Below are positions 44,025 through 53,178 of a stretch of DNA of 64,000 bases, in pieces (within the stretch, counting starts at the first letter, position 1; the number at the start of each line of letters is the position of its first letter). Under the pieces are notes generated by a model. It saw only the letters and a program-made list of their open reading frames with translations, searched no databases and was not told the origin of the DNA. Made by a program: the position numbers and the translations under genes. The stretch comes from Halomonas sp. (GTDB lineage Bacteria > Pseudomonadota > Gammaproteobacteria > Pseudomonadales > Halomonadaceae), in contig NZ_DRFS01000033.1 of NCBI RefSeq assembly GCF_011050415.1, forward strand, positions 1 to 64,000. The letters are read 5' to 3'.

Positions 44025-45530
44025 TTAGTGCGCCTCTTTAACCGCTGCTTTAAGACGCGATACCAGTGCAGGTTCCCACTGCTCTAGCGCAAGCTCGGTC
44101 ACGCTCTGATGCAACGTGTGGTAGTGCTGCTGAGCGAGACTTTCTAGCCCGTTTTCCTGTAAGAGGTCTGCACTTGCTAACCGCCAATACGCGCTTTCAC
44201 GGGGTGAGCGGGAGGCACTTAAACCTTGATCCAGCACTTTTAATGCCGCCCCAATATCACCACTTTCAGCCGCGTTACGTGCTTCTTCCAGACCCGCCTG
44301 CCAGGCTTCACCACCGCTGCTTCCCGCTCCACTAGCGCCTGATGTACTGCTGTACAGCCAGCGCTGAGTTTCCTCGTCAACAAATTCAGCCGCGTTGTTA
44401 AACGTCAATGTTTCAATCCCCGGCAGGCGTTCTACAAAGCGCTGAGCTTCATCACGGATGGCGTCTGCACAGCGTGGATGCCCCAACTGCTTCGCCAACC
44501 CTGCGCTAAGTCGATGGCCTTCTAGCCAATAGGGGCTTACCGCCAGGCTGTTTTCGATTCGCTGCCATAAGGCGTTGTCGCCGCCGCGTGAAAGCGCTTC
44601 CCGGTATTCGGCAATACGGTCTGCAGAAACTGGTGCTAGCTCTGTTTTGCCCCCCGCTTTAGCCACCGGCAGCGCCTGAATTGAGCTCCATACCGCATAG
44701 CGGCGAAGACGATAAGCGAGCGGCTCGCCTAGCGTCTGCTCGCTCAAGAAGTCCGCCATCTTGAGCAGCGCCTGACGATTAGAACGCTCATTACCTGCTT
44801 CTAAACGTAGTTCTGGCGCCTTTGCGGGTGCCTGAGCAGAGGCTGATTGCATGGCACCGGTGCTATTTATTTCGCTACCGTCATGAGTGCCAGCGTCTTG
44901 GCCGCCGGCTGGTTTGCTGTGATCGCCTTGCTGATTAGCATGACTGCCACCGCTGGAAGAAGACGACTGAATCGGGCGCTTTGCTACTAGTTGGCGATTG
45001 AGATCGCTTAACGCATCACTTGGCAAAGAGCACTGCTCCGCTCGCGCCTGCAGCTCAGTGAGGGCGTTTTGACAGGCCTCAAACTCATCTTCAGCGTTGT
45101 TAAAATCAAGCCCGGCAGCGAGCTTGACGCTACGCTGAGTGAACTGTTGAAACAGACGAGGTCTCAGCTTCACCCCACGTGGGCCATTAAACGGGTAAGC
45201 GTGCTCCCACCAAGGTTGCTCAAGCGCTCGAGTTAGCAAACGTAGCGAGAGCGCAAAGCGCACACCATTGCCATCATGCTGTAAGCAGTGCAGCAAATGT
45301 CCCAACACCTTCAAGTCTTTGCCACGCTGACTCAGCATTTGAATAGCCAGCGTTTCAGCCGTCTCCCAGGCAACGCTGGCGTGCTGTAACGACCCGACTT
45401 TCATCATTTCAGCATCGAGTGCCAGGTAGTCGCTCGTCTCGTCAAGTGACTCTCCCACCGGATGGCCTTGCTCGTTAGCGGCCAGCGATGCGAGTAAAGG
45501 ATCAAGATGACTTTCAGCAGTAATGCGCAT
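44025..45530 (-). CDS. tssA: T6SS assembly protein TssA (VasJ type)
   Basis: Cap/primer protein that organises tube and sheath polymerisation. The N-terminal ImpA_N domain (about 5-130) shows HPVGESLDETSDYLALDAEM and the ALEQPWWEHAYPFNGPRGVKLRPRL segment. A low-complexity linker rich in S, G, Q and A (about 185-245) separates it from a VasJ-type C-terminal domain (about 250-500). At 501 residues it fits this class. Order vasH-vasI-tssA-tssM matches the main cluster of V. cholerae. Confidence 0.92.
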   Translation of the reverse strand: MRITAESHLDPLLASLAANEQGHPVGESLDETSDYLALDAEMMKVGSLQHASVAWETAETLAIQMLSQRGKDLKVLGHLLHCLQHDGNGVRFALSLRLLTRALEQPWWEHAYPFNGPRGVKLRPRLFQQFTQRSVKLAAGLDFNNAEDEFEACQNALTELQARAEQCSLPSDALSDLNRQLVAKRPIQSSSSSGGSHANQQGDHSKPAGGQDAGTHDGSEINSTGAMQSASAQAPAKAPELRLEAGNERSNRQALLKMADFLSEQTLGEPLAYRLRRYAVWSSIQALPVAKAGGKTELAPVSADRIAEYREALSRGGDNALWQRIENSLAVSPYWLEGHRLSAGLAKQLGHPRCADAIRDEAQRFVERLPGIETLTFNNAAEFVDEETQRWLYSSTSGASGAGSSGGEAWQAGLEEARNAAESGDIGAALKVLDQGLSASRSPRESAYWRLASADLLQENGLESLAQQHYHTLHQSVTELALEQWEPALVSRLKAAVKEAH

Positions 45531-45542
45531 AGTTAAGCTCCC

Positions 45543-46196
45543 CTACCAACGGCACGCTTCGCGTAGCGGCTGAATGAGTTGGCGAAGGTCGGTAATGTCA
45601 AAGCGCAAACCATTTAGGCTTGATACATCGCTGCTAATAGTGACGTCATTGGCGCTAAGCAGTTGGCGCAATGTCTCGATAGCGGGTAATCCTCTGCCAC
45701 CATTAATCACATGGCCACCATCACGCACTCGCCATTGCTGCTGAATAGTGGCGCCATTGGCGGTGAGCTGTAGATCAACACGTGCATCATTAATTGGCGC
45801 TGGCAGATGTAGTTGGAAGCGAGTGATCTGCTTTTCACAGGCCATCACCATGATCGGCCTTGGCGGAGTGGTCCCGAGCGCAGGTACACTCATCAGCACA
45901 TCGTCACCGGTAAGTCCTACTACCAAGCCAACATTCTCGCTGTCACGCTCACGCTCCTGAGCTTCGATTGCGTACCATAAATCCGGTAGCTCTCTATCCT
46001 CGATGGGTGAGTCGGCTGTTTGAAACAGGCCGTCATAACAGCTCAATCGCTCTAATCGCGATGTTTCCTCAGCACATGCCAGCGCACTTTCCAGCAGTGC
46101 CTGATGCTGCTCGGCAAGGGCGTTGTGACTCCCCAAACCAGCGAGTAGCAGCAGCCCCCAGCTTGTCCACTGGCGGATGGGTAATGTCTGTTTCAT
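45543..46196 (-). CDS. T6SS-associated protein VasI/TagO
   Basis: Accessory periplasmic protein, 217 residues. The N-terminal signal peptide (about 1-27, WGLLLLAGLGSHNALA) is followed by ACAEETSRLERLSCYDGLF, the Cys-containing VasI signature, and by a C-terminal beta-rich part with a Cys near the end. The role in secretion is minor or unknown. The ATG overlaps the vasH stop as ATGA, so I use 46196 rather than an upstream frame extension. Confidence 0.85.
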   Translation of the reverse strand: MKQTLPIRQWTSWGLLLLAGLGSHNALAEQHQALLESALACAEETSRLERLSCYDGLFQTADSPIEDRELPDLWYAIEAQERERDSENVGLVVGLTGDDVLMSVPALGTTPPRPIMVMACEKQITRFQLHLPAPINDARVDLQLTANGATIQQQWRVRDGGHVINGGRGLPAIETLRQLLSANDVTISSDVSSLNGLRFDITDLRQLIQPLREACRW

Positions 46197-47809
46197 TTGG
46201 TATCCAGTTCTAGCAGCTGACATTTATGTGCCAGTGTTCGCTTAGGCAAGCCAAGGCTTGCTGCGGCCTGGGCGCGATTGCCGCCAAAATGCATTAACCG
46301 CTGACGGATGATGGCGGATTCAACATCGCGAAGTGTTTTACGCAAATCATCGATATCGTTTGGCAAAGAGAGCCCCATGCCACTGCCTTGAGACGCTGGC
46401 GCCATCGACTCATCACGCTTTTGTTCACCCTGAAAAACATGCTCGTTCGGAAAGACATAGGCATCAATATCTGCTCCTTGCGGAGTCATGGCGCAGGCGT
46501 AATCAATCAGATTTTTCAACTCACGAACATTGCCGGGGTACTCCCGTCGCTGTAATAAGCGCAGCGCAGCAGGCGTGATCCCCATGTCGTCACGCTTTTC
46601 GCGGGCGCAAAAATCGTTAATAAAGGACTGCGCTAACTGGGCAATGTCATCGCGCCGCTCAGCCAGCGGTGGCAAGGTGAGCGGAAATTGACCTAGCCGG
46701 TAATACAGGTCCGCTCGGAAATGCTGGGCGCGGATTTGCTCGCGCAGAGGTTGATGGGTGGCCGCCACCAGACGGAGATCGGCACAGCGCTCTTCACTGG
46801 CCCCCAGCGGACGATAGCGCCCGCTTTCCAGCACCCGTAATAACTTTGCCTGCAGCGCCAGCGGCATATCACCAATTTCATCAAGAAATAGCGTGCCACC
46901 GTCGGCTTGGCTGATCAGCCCTTCCTGAGCATGATCAGCGCCAGAAAACGCCCCTTTAGCATGGCCAAACAGCTCTGACTCCAGCAGTGCTTCGGGAATA
47001 GCGGCACAGTTGATAGCCATAAAAGGGCTTTTCGAGCGAGCAGAGAGCTGGTGAAGCGCACGTGCTACACGGTCTTTACCCGTGCCGGTTTCCCCTTGCA
47101 GCAACACCGCCAAATTTGTTTCTGCTGCCCGAACCACCTGCCGACGCAGCGCCTGCATGGCAGTGGACTGGCCTAGCAGCTCATCTGCCAACTGGTCAGC
47201 TAGCGCTTGTCGGCGCGCGCCATCGTTAATTTTTACTAACGAGTCACGTAGCGCCCTTGAGCGGTGGCGTTCCCCCTGCTCTCGGGATAAACGCGTCCAC
47301 AGCCTGCACAACAGCTCTTCAAACGCCGCCATACCAGGATCATCACTGAGCGTATTAAAGGTGCTCTTCTCGCCCACCATCAACAGCACACCCAACCACT
47401 CTTTATCGCCATCCTTGGCACGTAAGGGTCTTACTTGCAGCTGTTTTTTTGCCCCGAAATTAGCAACTTGAGCCTGAAAACCAGCATGATCCAAACGCGT
47501 TCGCGCACCTCCCACACTTAACGTTAGCGGCTTGCCACTGCGAATCACGTGGGCATAAGGATGGCTAAAATCACTGCAATCAAACTGCACCTGATCACCA
47601 TCGCGGCCAAGCCAACGTCCACTACCTTCTACAAAGAGGCACTCTGAGCAGTCAATATCCAGCCCATCGCAGAGTACCTGAGTAGCTCGCTTGCGAAGTG
47701 CTTCTGCGTTAGCACTCTCTACCAGAGTTAATGCAATGGGCATGGCGGCTAGCCGAGACGATAAGCACGCACTGCTGGCAGCGATGGTGTCGATGGCTTG
47801 AAGCGTCAT
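46193..47809 (-). CDS. vasH: Sigma-54-dependent T6SS activator VasH
   Basis: Enhancer-binding protein that opens sigma-54 promoters, in V. cholerae mainly those of hcp operons. The 538 residues comprise an N-terminal sensory region (about 1-190, with Cys residues in DGLDIDCSECLF), an AAA+ domain (about 210-440) with Walker A GETGTGKDRVA and the sigma-54 contact loop written GAFSGA rather than GAFTGA, and a Fis-type HTH at the C-terminus (AAASLGLPKRTLAHKCQLL). The ATG lies four bases after the clpV stop; the frame extends upstream but inside clpV. A matching sigma-54 promoter precedes hcp at 60,471. Confidence 0.93.
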   Translation of the reverse strand: MTLQAIDTIAASSACLSSRLAAMPIALTLVESANAEALRKRATQVLCDGLDIDCSECLFVEGSGRWLGRDGDQVQFDCSDFSHPYAHVIRSGKPLTLSVGGARTRLDHAGFQAQVANFGAKKQLQVRPLRAKDGDKEWLGVLLMVGEKSTFNTLSDDPGMAAFEELLCRLWTRLSREQGERHRSRALRDSLVKINDGARRQALADQLADELLGQSTAMQALRRQVVRAAETNLAVLLQGETGTGKDRVARALHQLSARSKSPFMAINCAAIPEALLESELFGHAKGAFSGADHAQEGLISQADGGTLFLDEIGDMPLALQAKLLRVLESGRYRPLGASEERCADLRLVAATHQPLREQIRAQHFRADLYYRLGQFPLTLPPLAERRDDIAQLAQSFINDFCAREKRDDMGITPAALRLLQRREYPGNVRELKNLIDYACAMTPQGADIDAYVFPNEHVFQGEQKRDESMAPASQGSGMGLSLPNDIDDLRKTLRDVESAIIRQRLMHFGGNRAQAAASLGLPKRTLAHKCQLLELDTK

Positions 47810-47813
47810 GAGC

Positions 47814-50435
47814 TCACGCGACCTCCGCGGTAAAGGTGCCCTGCTCGGCCTCCACACTTAACGCTACCCGTGTCACCATTTCTCGCCTTGCCATGCGCTC
47901 AAGCAACGCACGAGAAAGCGGCGGCAGAAGTTCACCATCGATCACCGACTCCAGCATTCGCGCGCCGTTTTCGCTACGCGTGGCGCGTTTACAAATCGCT
48001 TCTGCCAGGCTTTCGTCAAGCACCACTTCGGCCTGCCGGTGACGCTCACGGATGCGGTTCGCCAGGGTATCCAACTTGACCTTCACAATCTCACGCAGGG
48101 TGTCGCCGTCGAGCGGCAGATAAGGCACCACTTCCATGCGCGCCAACAATGCGGGCTTAAAGAACTCAGCCAGGACCGGATAGAGCGCGGCGTCGAGTGC
48201 CGCTGGGTCATCGCCATAACTAACTATCGCTTCGTAGCCAAGGTTAGACGTCAGGAAGAACAGCACGTTTTTACAGTCAATCACACGCCCTTCACCGTCT
48301 GCCAGCTCCCCCTTATCGAAAGCTTGATAGAAGAGGTTCAATACATCCGGATGGGCTTTTTCTACCTCATCCAGCAGCACCACCGAGTAGGGGCGTTGGC
48401 GAATCGCTTCGGTTAATAACCCACCTTCACCAAACCCGACATAGCCGGGGGGTGAACCAATCAAGCGTGAAACGGTATGCTTTTCCTGGTACTCGGACAT
48501 ATTAATGGTGGTAAGAAACTGACGACCGCCATACAGCTGATCCGCTATTTGCACCACGGTTTCGGTTTTACCAACGCCACTGGGGCCCACTAATAAGAAC
48601 GCGCCCAGCGGGCGACCAGGACGGCGAAGATCCGCCCGCGCCGTTAGCAAATGGCGATGAATACGCTCAATAGCAACGTCCTGACCTTGGATGAGTGCTC
48701 CTAGGTGCATGGGAAGCTCAGTGAGGCGGGTTAGCTCATCGCTGGTCATTCGCTCAACCGGCACGCCGGTCCAGTCGCCAATTACCTGAGCAATTTGCGC
48801 TTCTTCTACGCTGGGGTTCACCAGTGCAAACGTTTCTTGAAGCTTGGCCAACTGCTGTTCGCGCTCGGCGAGTTCTTGATGTAGTCCTTCGGGTAGTGCT
48901 TCTGCCTCATCGCCCTCTTTCGCTTCTAATAACTGGCGATGCATCGTGACAATGGCATCCACGCACTCGCGCTGAACTTTCCAAGCCGCTTCCAAACTGG
49001 TCAACTCATCTTCCAGTTTGGCTAAACGCTCGCTTAGTGCCTGGTGGCGTTCGCTGTCGGGTTCGCGTCCCAGCAGCCGCTCCCGCTCCACTTGATCACG
49101 TTCACGGAGCGCAGCAATATGCTCACTTTGCAGATGGCTAAGCTTACGCGGCGGAGTATCCAAGGCTTGCGCTAACCGAGTACAGGCAGTGTCCAGGACA
49201 TCAATGGCTTTATCGGGTAACTGCCGGCCGGCGAGGTAACGGGCAGACAAGGCAGCAGCAGCACGTAAACCACTATCACCAATCAGTACACCGTGGGCGC
49301 GCTCATACACGTCGCGCAAACCACGTAAAATGACCAGCGCCTGATCAACGCTTGGCTCTGCCAGGGCAATGGGCTGGAAACGCCGTGAAAGCGCCGGATC
49401 TTTTTCAAAATACTTCTTGTACTCACGCCAAGTAGTGGCGGCAATAGTACGCAGCTCACCCCGCGCCAAGGCAGGTTTCAGCAGGTTGGCCGCGTCACCG
49501 CCTCCTTCCTGGTTTCCGGCACCAATCAAGGTGTGCGCTTCATCAATAAACAGCAGTATGGGGCGCGGGGCGTTTTTGACCTCATCAATGACCGCTTTCA
49601 GACGCTTTTCAAATTCGCCTTTCACCGCGGCACCAGCTTGGAGCGCGCCTAAATCAAGGGTTAGCAACTCAACATCCGCCAAGGCGGCAGGTACTTGCCC
49701 TGCCACAATGCGAGCAGCCAGGCCTTCCACTACCGCGCTTTTACCTACCCCGGCATCACCGATCACAATGGGGTTGTTTTTGCGCCGACGCCCGAGGATA
49801 TCGAGCATCTGGTCGATTTCAGGGTCACGCCCCAATACCGGGTCAAGCTCACCCCGGCGGGCCTGTTCGGTCAACGAGGTAGCAAAACGTGCCAGTGCGC
49901 TGTCATCAGTAGCGCCAGGAGATGTTGGCCGCTGCCCTGGAGCAGCGCTGTCTTGCGGTGCTTCAGCTGAGTCAGCCGTTAGGCGCTGGAAGTGGCGACG
50001 CAAATTTTCACGATTGATGTCCGCCAATAGCCGAACAGTGCCTGCCCCTATATAGCGTTCCGGGTTATACAGCAAAGCGGTAAAGATGGTGCCACTGCGC
50101 AGTGCAGTGTGCTGGTATTCAGTGGTACCCAACAACCATGCATCTTGCAGTAACTCTACCAGCAGTGGCGAAAAACTCGGGGTGGTGACCTCAAGGTCAC
50201 GCGGTGGGCGCATATCTTCTGCGAGCTGCGTGCGCAGTTCGGCCGCGTCAATATCGAATGTTTCGCATAAGCAGCGCACATCGCAGAGCGGCTGATCCAG
50301 CAGCGCCTGGAGCAAATGGGCAACGGTGACTTCAGGCGCCTGCTGCTGCGCGCACAACACGGCTGCCTGCTCGAGTCCTTGGCGAGCGATTACATTTAAA
50401 CGGCTAATAAGCGCCGGAAGCTCTACCCTGAGCAT
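47814..50435 (-). CDS. tssH: T6SS sheath-recycling ATPase ClpV
   Basis: AAA+ ATPase that disassembles contracted TssB/TssC sheaths. At 873 residues: N-terminal Clp domain (about 1-150) with the ClpV-type start LRVELPALISRLN, AAA-1 with Walker A GDAGVGKSA and LLFIDEAHTLIGAGNQEGG, a coiled middle domain, AAA-2 with Walker A GPSGVGKTE and NMSEYQEKHTVSRLIGSPPG. It differs from the ClpB at 4,045-6,642 in its N-domain and shorter middle domain. Eight bases separate it from tssL. Confidence 0.96.
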   Translation of the reverse strand: MLRVELPALISRLNVIARQGLEQAAVLCAQQQAPEVTVAHLLQALLDQPLCDVRCLCETFDIDAAELRTQLAEDMRPPRDLEVTTPSFSPLLVELLQDAWLLGTTEYQHTALRSGTIFTALLYNPERYIGAGTVRLLADINRENLRRHFQRLTADSAEAPQDSAAPGQRPTSPGATDDSALARFATSLTEQARRGELDPVLGRDPEIDQMLDILGRRRKNNPIVIGDAGVGKSAVVEGLAARIVAGQVPAALADVELLTLDLGALQAGAAVKGEFEKRLKAVIDEVKNAPRPILLFIDEAHTLIGAGNQEGGGDAANLLKPALARGELRTIAATTWREYKKYFEKDPALSRRFQPIALAEPSVDQALVILRGLRDVYERAHGVLIGDSGLRAAAALSARYLAGRQLPDKAIDVLDTACTRLAQALDTPPRKLSHLQSEHIAALRERDQVERERLLGREPDSERHQALSERLAKLEDELTSLEAAWKVQRECVDAIVTMHRQLLEAKEGDEAEALPEGLHQELAEREQQLAKLQETFALVNPSVEEAQIAQVIGDWTGVPVERMTSDELTRLTELPMHLGALIQGQDVAIERIHRHLLTARADLRRPGRPLGAFLLVGPSGVGKTETVVQIADQLYGGRQFLTTINMSEYQEKHTVSRLIGSPPGYVGFGEGGLLTEAIRQRPYSVVLLDEVEKAHPDVLNLFYQAFDKGELADGEGRVIDCKNVLFFLTSNLGYEAIVSYGDDPAALDAALYPVLAEFFKPALLARMEVVPYLPLDGDTLREIVKVKLDTLANRIRERHRQAEVVLDESLAEAICKRATRSENGARMLESVIDGELLPPLSRALLERMARREMVTRVALSVEAEQGTFTAEVA

Positions 50436-50443
50436 GGTATCTC

Positions 50444-51286
50444 CTATCGGTAAATTTGATTGAGTAACGAGGTGATCTGTTCAGCTTGCTGGTCAAGTGA
50501 CCAGGACAGACCCAAATACACCGCCACCATGGCAATACCAAACAGAGCAAAAATGCCCCATACCGGAAATCCTGTGCGCAGGCGTTGCTGGCCATTCACT
50601 ACATTGCGCAATGGCTGCGTGAGCGCTTCTTCAGGCGGTTGGTCGAGCGTTGCCAGCTGGTCGCCCAGGGCGCGCACAATTTGCTCGTACTCATCGCGAC
50701 CATGAGACATCACCCGATAGCGCCCTTCAAAACCGAGGCACAGGCACAAATAGATAAACGCCAGCATGTCTCGATAACGCTGAGGCTCCTGCTGCAGACG
50801 TGAAAGGATTGAGAACACCTTCTCGCCGCCCCAGGTTTCATTATGAAAGCGCGTTAATAGCGAGTGTTCCGCCCATTTGCTCTGCCTTCCCCAAGGCATC
50901 CCCATCACCGCTTCATCAATGAATGAGCAGAGTACGTAGCGATAAGCGAGCAAGGTCGCCCGATCATAGCCTTGCTCTGTCAGCTCAATTTCAATGGCGG
51001 CGATCTCATCCACCACTTGGCGATAAAGGCGCTCAACATCGCCCGCACTGTCGAGCTGGCGAACACGTACGACCATGCCTAGCAGGCTACTGGCAGCATC
51101 TACTAACGGATTTAGATTATGACCCCGTAGGCGGAACCAGTAGTCTTCATCAGCATCAAGCTGTTCAGCGTGACTATGGATCAGGTGCTCCAACCCACGT
51201 TCGTTGATCAGATCTTCATGGCGAACTTTGTCGCGATCAGCACGTGGGCGTGCAAGGGGTTGATCATCGGTTGAGATATATTGCAT
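50444..51286 (-). CDS. tssL: T6SS membrane protein TssL (DotU/IcmH)
   Basis: Inner-membrane partner of TssM. The cytoplasmic part (about 40-235) carries family motifs: YVLCSFIDEAVMGMPWG, WAEHSLLTRFHNETWGGEK and LAFIYLCLCLGFEGRYRV. A single C-terminal TM (about 250-270, GIFALFGIAMVAVYLGLSW) ends the protein; there is no OmpA-like peptidoglycan-binding extension, so this is the short type. At 280 residues it sits between tssK and clpV with gaps of 3 and 8 bases. Confidence 0.95.
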   Translation of the reverse strand: MQYISTDDQPLARPRADRDKVRHEDLINERGLEHLIHSHAEQLDADEDYWFRLRGHNLNPLVDAASSLLGMVVRVRQLDSAGDVERLYRQVVDEIAAIEIELTEQGYDRATLLAYRYVLCSFIDEAVMGMPWGRQSKWAEHSLLTRFHNETWGGEKVFSILSRLQQEPQRYRDMLAFIYLCLCLGFEGRYRVMSHGRDEYEQIVRALGDQLATLDQPPEEALTQPLRNVVNGQQRLRTGFPVWGIFALFGIAMVAVYLGLSWSLDQQAEQITSLLNQIYR

Positions 51287-51289
51287 GGC

Positions 51290-52624
51290 TTAACTCCTGA
51301 TGGCCCAGAACTGCATTTCCAGCCCTGGAAATTCACCGGCAACATGGAAGGCAAACCCGCTGGCGCCATTCAACATTCCCCACGCTTCACTCTGACGGTC
51401 CAGCTGGAAGTAGGTATAGCCTGCGTGATAAGGCAACTCGCGGGGCGCAACCGGTAAGGGTTCAAGGGGCACACCCGGCAGTTGCAGGCTAATGAGGTCG
51501 CGGATACGCTCGACGCTGGCGACTTTGGTTTGCTGCAAAAAGAGCTTACGCAGACGTTCGTTGGGCATATCAGCGCGCACGGCCAGAATAAACTCTGCCG
51601 ACTCGATAAGGCTGAGGTCTGAAAGAGGAGCGACTAGAAGACCAAAGCGCCGCGCCTGTAGCTGAATAGCGACAGCACGCGGTTCTAATACGGTTGAAAG
51701 CGCTTGGCGCAGCATTTTTATCAATGGCCGGAAAGCGCTCTCAGGGTGGTCATGATCATAGGCAGGACACTCCGGCGGTAGCCGCGACTCATCGGTAAAC
51801 GTTACCAACTCACAGGCGACTTCATGCATGGTGTCGTAAAGGCGCTCAGGGTGAAGCTGACCAAGCCGAGCAAGGTGCTGGAAACGCGGTTGAGCGCGAT
51901 TAAGCAACTGCAGCAACATAAAATCGGAAACATCGGCCACCCCAGCTTGGTTCGGTGTGGACAGCCGCTGAGCTATGTTGCGCGCTCGTTCGCGCATTAA
52001 TCCGGCCATCTCACCCACAAAGCGCTGCAGCCCAGGAGCCGCCTGCACATTGAGCAGCGTTGGCAGAAATTGCTCATCAAGTACTAGGCTGCCATCCGGA
52101 CGGCGCTCGACGATTTTTGCCACCGCCAAGCAGGCATAACCACTGCGATCATCACTTTGCAGCAGTAAACGCGGCGAGACCCGCGCCACTTCTAGCTCAG
52201 CGGTCGCGCCATCGCGGGAATGAAGATCACGAACGCTGCGTGAAGAGTGGCGATAGCGCGCTGGCAAATCATCGCCTGGCCAGCGCACTTCACCCACACC
52301 GTCAGTCGCTAGCGGCAGGCCCAGATAAACAATCTGATTGGTAATACTGGCGTCGCTGATCTCTAACGGGCTGGGTTCTACATCATCTGCCGGAAGCTGG
52401 AAGGCCACACCATCAGGCATAACGCCACTGGCACGGCTAATGGCAATCCGCCCAAAACTAAGGAATTCGCTATTCAGCTCAAGGGTATGAAAGCCATATA
52501 AATAGTGGCTAATACCTTTTAGCCGCGTATCAATGAGGCCTTCTAAACTACGCTGCTGTTGTTGGAAGTGCTGGGGTTTAATGAACAACCCTTCGCTCCA
52601 CACCACACGATTTCGGCTGGCCAT
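51290..52624 (-). CDS. tssK: T6SS baseplate protein TssK
   Basis: Trimeric connector between baseplate and membrane complex. At 444 residues, with NRVVWSEGLFIKPQHFQQQQ at the start (the family signature W.EG.F..PQHFQ) and the C-terminal domain that binds TssL/TssM (YTYFQLDRQSEAWGML). Its ATG overlaps the tssJ stop as TAATG, and GGAGGA lies upstream. Confidence 0.96.
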   Translation of the reverse strand: MASRNRVVWSEGLFIKPQHFQQQQRSLEGLIDTRLKGISHYLYGFHTLELNSEFLSFGRIAISRASGVMPDGVAFQLPADDVEPSPLEISDASITNQIVYLGLPLATDGVGEVRWPGDDLPARYRHSSRSVRDLHSRDGATAELEVARVSPRLLLQSDDRSGYACLAVAKIVERRPDGSLVLDEQFLPTLLNVQAAPGLQRFVGEMAGLMRERARNIAQRLSTPNQAGVADVSDFMLLQLLNRAQPRFQHLARLGQLHPERLYDTMHEVACELVTFTDESRLPPECPAYDHDHPESAFRPLIKMLRQALSTVLEPRAVAIQLQARRFGLLVAPLSDLSLIESAEFILAVRADMPNERLRKLFLQQTKVASVERIRDLISLQLPGVPLEPLPVAPRELPYHAGYTYFQLDRQSEAWGMLNGASGFAFHVAGEFPGLEMQFWAIRS

Positions 52625-53178
52625 TACTCCTCCTTCCTTAGTTCTACTTCGCTATCCCGGAGGTGAACCAGTAAGTGGTAATGCTCTCCACGGGTCTTCA
52701 CCTTAACGACCTTTTTCCATTCGGCTTCATTGGGATTTGCATAGAAAGCAATCAGCCCGATATAGCGCGTCTCTTCATCTACTTCGAAGGGCTCGTAAAA
52801 TTTCCACTGGCCGGGCAATAGGGTGAAGTCATCATGGGTTAGGTAGTTCGTGCCTAATGCCGCCTCTAGGTCGAGGCTCAACTGTCCTAAATCAGCCGCC
52901 ATTAACATGGAGTCGTCTTTTAACTGCAGTACCTGAAAACGCAGCGGCGTTCCTTCGCCGTCCACATTAGGGTTGACGTTAGGCTCAGCAATCATGCTTA
53001 GATCTACCGTCGTGGGCCGGTCTTCGGGGTAACCGACAGGAATCGAGGGATCGCGCATCACTTGCCACGCTTTGCCAGTGGCTTCACGGGTTGAGGCACA
53101 GCCTGCTAATAGCAGAATGAGACAAAATAACCCGGCAAGCCGTGCCATGCTCCGCACACTTATGCGCTGCACGTTCAT
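52624..53178 (-). CDS. tssJ: T6SS outer-membrane lipoprotein TssJ
   Basis: Lipoprotein that anchors the TssJLM channel in the outer membrane. Signal peptide with lipobox LLLAGC near residue 26-27, so the mature protein starts at Cys. Transthyretin-like fold region with RFQVLQLKDDSMLMAADL and YIGLIAFYANPNEAEWKKVV. At 184 residues it is usual size. The start overlaps the stop of the FHA gene by four bases; an internal Met 11 codons in would also leave a complete signal peptide. Confidence 0.93.
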   Translation of the reverse strand: MNVQRISVRSMARLAGLFCLILLLAGCASTREATGKAWQVMRDPSIPVGYPEDRPTTVDLSMIAEPNVNPNVDGEGTPLRFQVLQLKDDSMLMAADLGQLSLDLEAALGTNYLTHDDFTLLPGQWKFYEPFEVDEETRYIGLIAFYANPNEAEWKKVVKVKTRGEHYHLLVHLRDSEVELRKEE

